Part shown: in pieces, positions 58,533-64,000 of the stretch
Numbering within the stretch: position 1 is the stretch's first letter
How the letters are laid out: every line of letters starts with the position of its first letter
Assembly (NCBI GenBank): GCA_002710685.1
Contig: PALD01000049.1
Span: 62,001-126,000, forward strand
Source: Cytophagaceae bacterium
GTDB taxonomy: Bacteria; Bacteroidota; Bacteroidia; Flavobacteriales; Flavobacteriaceae
Direction: 5' to 3'
DNA length: 64,000 nt
Notes under the pieces: generated by a model
What the model was told of the DNA's origin: nothing
The model's database searches: none
What the model saw: the letters and a program-made list of their open reading frames with translations, nothing else
Position numbers and translations under genes: made by a program

Positions 58533-61500
58533 ATGAGCAAGCAATATATCATAGCATTTGATCAAGGCACGACCAGCACGCGCACCATAGTCTTTGATAA
58601 AAAGGGAACCATCGTTGCGATAGATCAACGGGAGGTCAAGCAGCATTACCCCAAGGGCGGCTGGGTAGAACATGATGCCATGCAGATTTTCAATGATCAA
58701 CAGGAGACCTTTCATACGGTTGTAAAAAAGGTGGGCTTAAAGCCAAAAGAAATTGCGGCGATAGGCATCACAAACCAGCGGGAGACCGCCGTGGTATGGG
58801 ATAAAAACACGGGGGAACCCGTTTATAATGCCATAGTCTGGCTGGATAAACGCACAGAGGATATTTGTGAAAACCTGCGCGAGGAAGGCCTGGCAAGACA
58901 GATTTGCAAAAAGACCGGACTGGTGATAGACAGTTATTTTTCGGCAACTAAGGTCATGTGGATACTAGACCATGTCGAGGGGGCAAGGGAGAAGGCCGAA
59001 GCCGGGGACCTACTATTTGGCACAATTGATAGTTGGTTGATATGGAAGTTTACGGGCAAGCACCTTACTGACCATACCAATGCCAGTAGAACGATGGTCT
59101 ATAACATCAAGGACCTGGAATGGGATGATGAACTGCTCGAGGCATTCAACATCCCAAAATCCATGTTGCCCAAAGTCCAGGAGTCATCTTCGCTCTTTGG
59201 CAAGATTGAGCTGGATGGAGAAAAGATTCCCATCTGCGGGGTAGCAGGTGACCAGCAGGCAGCGTTGTTTGGGCAAGGTGGGCAAAAAGCCGGATTTGCA
59301 AAAAACACATACGGCACGGGATGTTTCATGCTGCTCAATACAGGTAAAAAACCCTATTTTTCAAAAAATGGACTGTTGACCACACTTTGCTGTACCCTGC
59401 CGGGCGGCAAGGTAAGGTACGCGCTTGAGGGTAGTGTATTTGTGGGCGGTGCTGCGGTGCAATGGCTTCGCGACTCCATGAACATTATAGAGAAGGCTGA
59501 AGAAACAGGCGAGATATGTAGCTCTATTGACCCCCTTGAAGATCTGTACATGGTGCCGGCATTTTCCGGTCTGGGCGCCCCCCACTGGGATGGCAACGCT
59601 AAGGGCGCTATCTATGGCTTGACGTTCAATACCGGCCGCAAAGAGATCATCAAGGCAACGGTAGAGTCAATGGCATATCAAGTGGCTGATGTGATCAAGG
59701 CCATGATAGAAGATAGCGAGAAACAAATGAAGGAGCTACGTGTGGATGGTGGGGCCTGCGCTAACAACTACCTCATGCAGTTTCAGGCAGATATACTTGA
59801 CGCAGATGTAGATAGGCCTGCCATGCTTGAGGTCACTGCACTTGGAGCAGCTTTTCTGGCCGGCATCAAGGCCGGGGTGTGGACTAAAAAAGAGGTGTTA
59901 AGCTTACGCGAAAGCGAAAAAGTATTCAAACCAAAGATCACTAACCATGAACGCAAGAAGAAAATCCATGGCTGGGAAATGTCAGTACTGCGCACAAAAT
60001 CAGGATATCCAGAAAAACTGGAAAAGGAAAAAACACCCTTAAAGTTCAGTATCCTGGATAGAAAAAGATACATAAAGAAGGCCAAGGGCAAAAAATTTGA
60101 CCTGGTGATAATAGGCGGTGGGGTAACCGGTGCCGGCATCGCACTTGATGCCGCAACCCGAGGGATGAGTGTTTGCTTGGTGGAAAAAAATGACTTTGCC
60201 AGCGGTACCAGCAATAAATCCACTAAACTGGTGCATGGCGGCCTGCGCTACCTCAAGCAGTTTGAGATAGGACTTGTAAAAGAAACAGGAACAGAGCGTG
60301 CAATCGTGCACAAGCTCGCCCCACACCTTGTCGTCCCAGAAAAGATGCTGTTGCCCCTGATTGAAGGAGGCCAGTATGGAAAGATCATGACCTCACTGGG
60401 GTTAAAGGTCTATGATTTTCTTGCAGACGTTGAGGGCGATGATAAAAGGCAGATGTTATCTAAAGAGCAGACCCTGGAGCGCGAACCCATGCTTGATGAA
60501 AAACATGTGCTGGGAGGAGGTTTTTATGCAGAATACCGTACGGATGACGCCCGCTTGACCATTGAACTTATGAAAAAGGCCGGGGCTTTTGGGGCTATTT
60601 GCCTCAATTATTGCGAGATGGAAGATTTTGTATATGACTACCGTGGCAAGATTGCCTCCTTGCGCTGCAAAGATTTGATATCTGGTAAAGTGCTGGAAAT
60701 AGAAGGTAGAAATTATGTCTCTGCTGCCGGGCCATGGGTCGACAAGCTCAGGGCAAAAGATGAATCCCTCAATTCAAAACACCTGCATTTGACCAAGGGC
60801 GTGCATATTGTGTTTCCACGGGAGAAATTGCCCGTTGCCCAGTCACTGTATTTTGATGTGCCAGATGGCCGTATGATATTTGCAATTCCGCGGGGCAAGG
60901 TCACTTATGTGGGCACAACAGATACTAATTATAAAGGAAGCCTGGACAGGGTAGTGGCCACTGATAAGGATGTACAATACCTGGTGGATGCCGTGAACAA
61001 TACCTTCCCACAGCTCAACATACAAGTGGGCGATGTGGTCAGCAACTGGGCCGGGTTGAGGCCATTGATCCATGAGGAGGAAAAAGACCCTTCAGCGCTT
61101 TCGCGAAAAGATGAAATCTTTGAAAGCGACAGTGGCCTTATATCCATCGCTGGCGGAAAGCTCACGGGCTACCGCAAGATGGCACAACGTGTAAACGAGG
61201 TTGTCATCAAGAGGTTGAAGGAAAAACACGTGCAAAACCTAGAACCATCCAGGACAGAGCACATACCTTTGACATCCTATCCACTGCGCAATACCGAGGA
61301 AGTGCAGGACTATAGAAGTAAGTTACATCTCCTGCTAGAAGGAATGGGGGTCGAGGATGCCGAATACAAGGCGTGGTATCTCGTGACTACATACGGGAAA
61401 CAGGCAGAAATCATCAAGAACAAGATCAACTATTTTCTCAATCCAGATGTCAATGACAGGTTGATACGGGCAGAACTATGGTATTGTATTCAATATGAAA

Positions 61501-61706
61501 TGGCCAATGGCCTGGTAGACTTCTTTGTGAGGAGGACAGGCAGGTTATATTTTGACATCACCACGGTACAGCGGTATAGACAACTGGTGCTCGAGGATTT
61601 TATCAACGCACTTGACTGGGATGAAGCCAGGGTGGCCCATGAAAATGAAATGCTAGATCAACATGTACAGGATGCTCAAAATTTTTATGAAGAAGAATTT
61701 GCTTAA
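58533..61706 (+). CDS. Fused glycerol kinase and glycerol-3-phosphate dehydrogenase
   Basis: 1057 aa in one open frame. Residues 1-488 are a complete FGGY-family glycerol kinase: IIAFDQGTTSTRTIVFD at the ATP site, GGWVEHDAMQIF, and GAAFLAGIKAGVW. A 15-residue linker leads to a full FAD-dependent GlpD (about 504-1057), whose FAD motif VIIGGGVTGAGIALD starts at 525. HGGLRYLKQFEIGL follows. GlpD has no start codon of its own: its N-terminal segment runs straight out of the kinase. The product would take glycerol to dihydroxyacetone phosphate in one polypeptide at the inner membrane. No glpF is adjacent. Confidence 0.92.
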   Translation: MSKQYIIAFDQGTTSTRTIVFDKKGTIVAIDQREVKQHYPKGGWVEHDAMQIFNDQQETFHTVVKKVGLKPKEIAAIGITNQRETAVVWDKNTGEPVYNAIVWLDKRTEDICENLREEGLARQICKKTGLVIDSYFSATKVMWILDHVEGAREKAEAGDLLFGTIDSWLIWKFTGKHLTDHTNASRTMVYNIKDLEWDDELLEAFNIPKSMLPKVQESSSLFGKIELDGEKIPICGVAGDQQAALFGQGGQKAGFAKNTYGTGCFMLLNTGKKPYFSKNGLLTTLCCTLPGGKVRYALEGSVFVGGAAVQWLRDSMNIIEKAEETGEICSSIDPLEDLYMVPAFSGLGAPHWDGNAKGAIYGLTFNTGRKEIIKATVESMAYQVADVIKAMIEDSEKQMKELRVDGGACANNYLMQFQADILDADVDRPAMLEVTALGAAFLAGIKAGVWTKKEVLSLRESEKVFKPKITNHERKKKIHGWEMSVLRTKSGYPEKLEKEKTPLKFSILDRKRYIKKAKGKKFDLVIIGGGVTGAGIALDAATRGMSVCLVEKNDFASGTSNKSTKLVHGGLRYLKQFEIGLVKETGTERAIVHKLAPHLVVPEKMLLPLIEGGQYGKIMTSLGLKVYDFLADVEGDDKRQMLSKEQTLEREPMLDEKHVLGGGFYAEYRTDDARLTIELMKKAGAFGAICLNYCEMEDFVYDYRGKIASLRCKDLISGKVLEIEGRNYVSAAGPWVDKLRAKDESLNSKHLHLTKGVHIVFPREKLPVAQSLYFDVPDGRMIFAIPRGKVTYVGTTDTNYKGSLDRVVATDKDVQYLVDAVNNTFPQLNIQVGDVVSNWAGLRPLIHEEEKDPSALSRKDEIFESDSGLISIAGGKLTGYRKMAQRVNEVVIKRLKEKHVQNLEPSRTEHIPLTSYPLRNTEEVQDYRSKLHLLLEGMGVEDAEYKAWYLVTTYGKQAEIIKNKINYFLNPDVNDRLIRAELWYCIQYEMANGLVDFFVRRTGRLYFDITTVQRYRQLVLEDFINALDWDEARVAHENEMLDQHVQDAQNFYEEEFA

Positions 61707-61736
61707 CAAAAAATTAAAGCGAAAAATAGAATAGTC

Positions 61737-61769
61737 AATTAATAAACGTTAATTTTACGTTTATTAATT
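61737..61769 (+). terminator. AT-rich hairpin between the GlpK-GlpD fusion and the HAD gene
   Basis: Perfect 13-bp stem AATTAATAAACGT/ACGTTTATTAATT with a 7-base loop, 30 bases past the fusion gene stop. A T-rich tract follows. Its low GC leaves an operator role equally possible. Confidence 0.5.
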
Positions 61770-61790
61770 ATTTTCTCATCTTAACGTGCT

Positions 61791-62579
61791 ATGGATAAGG
61801 GTTTTCTCATTGATATGGATGGTGTGATTTATAGTGGTAATCACCTTATTCCTGGGGCCGATCAATTTATAAAAACACTACAGGAAAGGCAGATTCCTTT
61901 TCTTTTCATGACCAATAATAGTCAACGTAGTCCTATTGATGTGGTCAACAAGTTAAAACCCATGGGCATCAATATCCTTGAAGAAAACGTCTATACCAGT
62001 GCGATGGCCACAGGGTGGTTCCTGGGGTTTACGCATCCCAATGGTACGGCCTATGTTCTGGGAGAAGGCGGGCTGCTCACAAGCTTACACAATAATGGAT
62101 ATTCACTGGTGACCCAGGAACCTGACTATGTGGTGATAGGTGAAGGCCGCAATTTTACGCTCGAGATGGCAAACAATGCCGTGGATATGGTGCTGGGTGG
62201 CGCAAAGCTCATAGCTACTAACCTTGACCCGTCGCCAAAAAAGAAAGGATGGTCAAACCTGGGTATCAAGGCAATTGTCAAGATGATTGAAGAGGCAACG
62301 GGAAAACGTGCATTCAGTGTAGGTAAGCCCAGCCCGGTGATGATGCGCGCAGCAAGAAAAAAACTGGGCCTCATGACAGATCAAACCATCGTCATAGGAG
62401 ACACCATGGATACTGATATCCTGGGAAGCATACAGATGGGTTATAAAACAATATTAACTTTGAGCGGGGTTTCAAAACCGGAAAATCTCAATGATTTTGC
62501 CTTTGCACCAGATATGGTTATTGATTCCCTCAAAGATTTTGACCTGGATGCAGCAATGCAAAAACTTTATGGCAATTAA
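61791..62579 (+). CDS. HAD-IIA (NagD-like) phosphatase
   Basis: 262 aa. Motif I is LIDMDGVIYSG, motif II FMTNNSQ, motif III Lys in VGKPSP, motif IV IGDTMDTDI. The C2-type cap lies between motifs II and III. This class includes p-nitrophenyl, UMP and glycerol-3-phosphate/phosphoglycolate phosphatases. Placement after the glycerol fusion gene is suggestive, but a hairpin separates them. galE follows 10 bases later. Confidence 0.92.
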   Translation: MDKGFLIDMDGVIYSGNHLIPGADQFIKTLQERQIPFLFMTNNSQRSPIDVVNKLKPMGINILEENVYTSAMATGWFLGFTHPNGTAYVLGEGGLLTSLHNNGYSLVTQEPDYVVIGEGRNFTLEMANNAVDMVLGGAKLIATNLDPSPKKKGWSNLGIKAIVKMIEEATGKRAFSVGKPSPVMMRAARKKLGLMTDQTIVIGDTMDTDILGSIQMGYKTILTLSGVSKPENLNDFAFAPDMVIDSLKDFDLDAAMQKLYGN

Positions 62580-62589
62580 ATAAAATTCA

Positions 62590-63615
62590 ATGAAAATACT
62601 GGTTACCGGCGGGCTCGGTTTTATAGGATCACACACGGTTGTAGAATTACAGAACAGAGGGTTTGAGGTCATCGTTATCGATGACTTGTCAAACTCTTCA
62701 CTAGACGTGCTCGATGGCATTGAGAAAATAACGGGCCAGCGGCCAGGATTTGTCAAGATGGACCTGCGGGACAAGGTCAAGGTGCATGAATTTTTTAAGT
62801 CTAACCCAGCTGTGGAGGGCGTGATTCATTTTGCTGCTTCAAAGGCCGTGGGAGAAAGTGTCAAAGACCCATTGCTCTACTACGAGAACAACCTGGCGAC
62901 CCTGGTGTACATACTAAAGGAGCTTTCGCGAAAGCAAAAATCATATTTTATTTTCAGTTCTTCATGCACGGTCTATGGACAGGCAGACCAACTGCCCATC
63001 ACCGAGGGTGCAGCCGTAAAACCGGCTGAATCACCATATGGCAATACCAAACAGATAGGTGAGGAGATTATTGTGGATGCCTGCAAGGTCTATGAAAACC
63101 TTCAAGCTATTGCCCTGAGATATTTTAACCCCATAGGTGCGCACGAGAGTGCAGAGATAGGTGAACTTCCCCTGGGAGTGCCGCAAAACCTGGTGCCATT
63201 TATCACACAGACGGCCGTGGGGCTGAGGGATGAGCTTTCAGTTTTTGGCAATGATTATCCCACCCGTGACGGCACTTGCGTGAGGGATTATATTCACGTA
63301 GTTGATTTGGCGAAAGCCCATGTAATCGCCTTGCAGCGCCTAATGGATGGAAAAAATAGCGAGAATTTTGAAATCTTCAACCTGGGTACCGGCAAGGGAA
63401 GTAGCGTGCTTGAGGTCATCAAGTCTTTTGAGAAGGTTTCTGGTAAAGAACTCAACTATAAGATAGTGGATAGGCGGCCGGGCGATGTTGTCGCGGCTTA
63501 TGCTGATACTGAAAAGGCAAATGATGTCCTGGGCTGGCGGGCAGAGCTGGACCTTGACGATGCACTGGCTTCAGCATGGAAGTGGGAGCAAAAGGTAAGA
63601 CAGGTCAAGGACTAG
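62590..63615 (+). CDS. galE: UDP-glucose 4-epimerase
   Basis: 341 aa. The Rossmann motif is VTGGLGFIGSH. The active-site Ser is in SSSCTVYG, and the Tyr-x-x-x-Lys pair is in SPYGNTK. NPIGAHES and DGTCVRDYIHV are diagnostic. It interconverts UDP-glucose and UDP-galactose for envelope sugars. An in-frame GCTTTCGCGAAAGC palindrome lies at 62932-62945. Its stop overlaps that of the convergent LacI gene by 3-4 bases. Confidence 0.96.
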   Translation: MKILVTGGLGFIGSHTVVELQNRGFEVIVIDDLSNSSLDVLDGIEKITGQRPGFVKMDLRDKVKVHEFFKSNPAVEGVIHFAASKAVGESVKDPLLYYENNLATLVYILKELSRKQKSYFIFSSSCTVYGQADQLPITEGAAVKPAESPYGNTKQIGEEIIVDACKVYENLQAIALRYFNPIGAHESAEIGELPLGVPQNLVPFITQTAVGLRDELSVFGNDYPTRDGTCVRDYIHVVDLAKAHVIALQRLMDGKNSENFEIFNLGTGKGSSVLEVIKSFEKVSGKELNYKIVDRRPGDVVAAYADTEKANDVLGWRAELDLDDALASAWKWEQKVRQVKD

Positions 63616-64000
63616 GCCTTACGGGTGGAATCCCTGAGCAGTAGCTCTGTCTTGATGATTTGCCTCTTGATCTCTGAGGTGGGGTTCTCTAACCTGTTGA
63701 TGGCTAGTTTTACCGCTTCGCGCCCCATGAGGGTCCCTCTTTGATTAACGGTTGAAAGTGATGGACGGTGGTTTTGTGAGAGGATACCATCAGTAAATCC
63801 TATGACGCTTAGTTGATCTGGGATGGAGAATCCTGCGCTTATGGCGCTGTTTATTGAGCGCACCCCACTAAGCTCATCAACGGCAAGTATGGCATCTATG
63901 GTGTTTTCTTTGAGGTATTGCGCAAGTTCTTCTTCTAGGTTTTCTATGGTAGAGGTAAAGGATTTGGGTTCAAGACCAGCATCTTTAAGGGCATCGAGAA
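63612..64000 (-). CDS. LacI-family transcriptional regulator, C-terminal part
   Basis: The frame is open to the window edge; the N-terminal HTH and much of the sensor lie outside. The visible 129 residues form the end of the periplasmic-binding-protein-like sensor: IDAILAVDELSGVRSINSAI, QLSVIGFTDG, LSTVNQRGTLMGREAVKLAINRL and a closing LRDSTRKA. It would bind a sugar or nucleoside effector. The operon it regulates is not in view. Confidence 0.88.
   Translation of the reverse strand, partial: LDALKDAGLEPKSFTSTIENLEEELAQYLKENTIDAILAVDELSGVRSINSAISAGFSIPDQLSVIGFTDGILSQNHRPSLSTVNQRGTLMGREAVKLAINRLENPTSEIKRQIIKTELLLRDSTRKA

Overview
The window is chromosomal DNA of a member of the Bacteroidota, most likely a marine Flavobacteriaceae. 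Evidence: a PorP/SprF type IX secretion membrane protein, the DUF6089-uppS-bamA-ompH-ompH-murI envelope block, a BlaI/M56-TonB regulatory pair, a NifU protein with duplicated N-domains, GH3 and DUF2797 proteins, a DUF2064 arsenosugar-type glycosyltransferase, and Bacteroidota-type promoters (TAnnTTTG -7 boxes). A highly iterated palindrome family (TTTCGC..GCGAAA and TTTGGC..GCCAAA) is scattered through genes and gaps. I see no tRNA, rRNA, IS element, prophage or CRISPR array.

Layout. 1-5.4 kb: end of an RND-efflux adaptor, tsaB, mscS, a DUF255 thioredoxin-domain protein, dodecin and a NifU-type Fe-S carrier. 5.5-13 kb: porP/sprF facing murI, two ompH genes, bamA, uppS and a DUF6089 barrel; this is the envelope-biogenesis block. 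13-19.6 kb: NAD kinase, a CBS protein, pdxJ, an alpha/beta hydrolase, FadL-type porin, a GDSL lipoprotein and a small membrane protein. 19.7-23.2 kb: tig, clpP, clpX (protein quality control). 23.3-28 kb: PD40 protein, GH3 enzyme, DUF2797, quinone oxidoreductase. 28-32.3 kb: BlaI, M56 peptidase with TonB tail, TPR protein, orphan TonB-like domain, DUF2807 lipoprotein. 32.6-39.4 kb: era, a large ricin-GH2 beta-galactosidase, purine nucleoside phosphorylase, DUF2064 enzyme and a rhodanese.

39.7-57.2 kb is the accessory highlight. A PAS-LuxR regulator precedes five tightly packed co-directional genes (398, 1154, 1092, 2294 and 646 aa; 16.8 kb). The first has a caspase-like His/Cys dyad, the second is of the DUF6603 type, and the remaining three belong to giant protein families that I recognise from distant bacteria but for which I know no function. 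None has a visible secretion signal. They look like one multi-protein assembly with a protease-like lead gene.

57.5-64 kb: a divergent mnmH (tRNA 2-selenouridine synthase), a single open frame fusing glycerol kinase to glycerol-3-phosphate dehydrogenase, a HAD-IIA phosphatase, galE and the C-terminal half of a LacI regulator cut by the window edge. The two most novel items are the giant-protein cluster and the GlpK-GlpD fusion.
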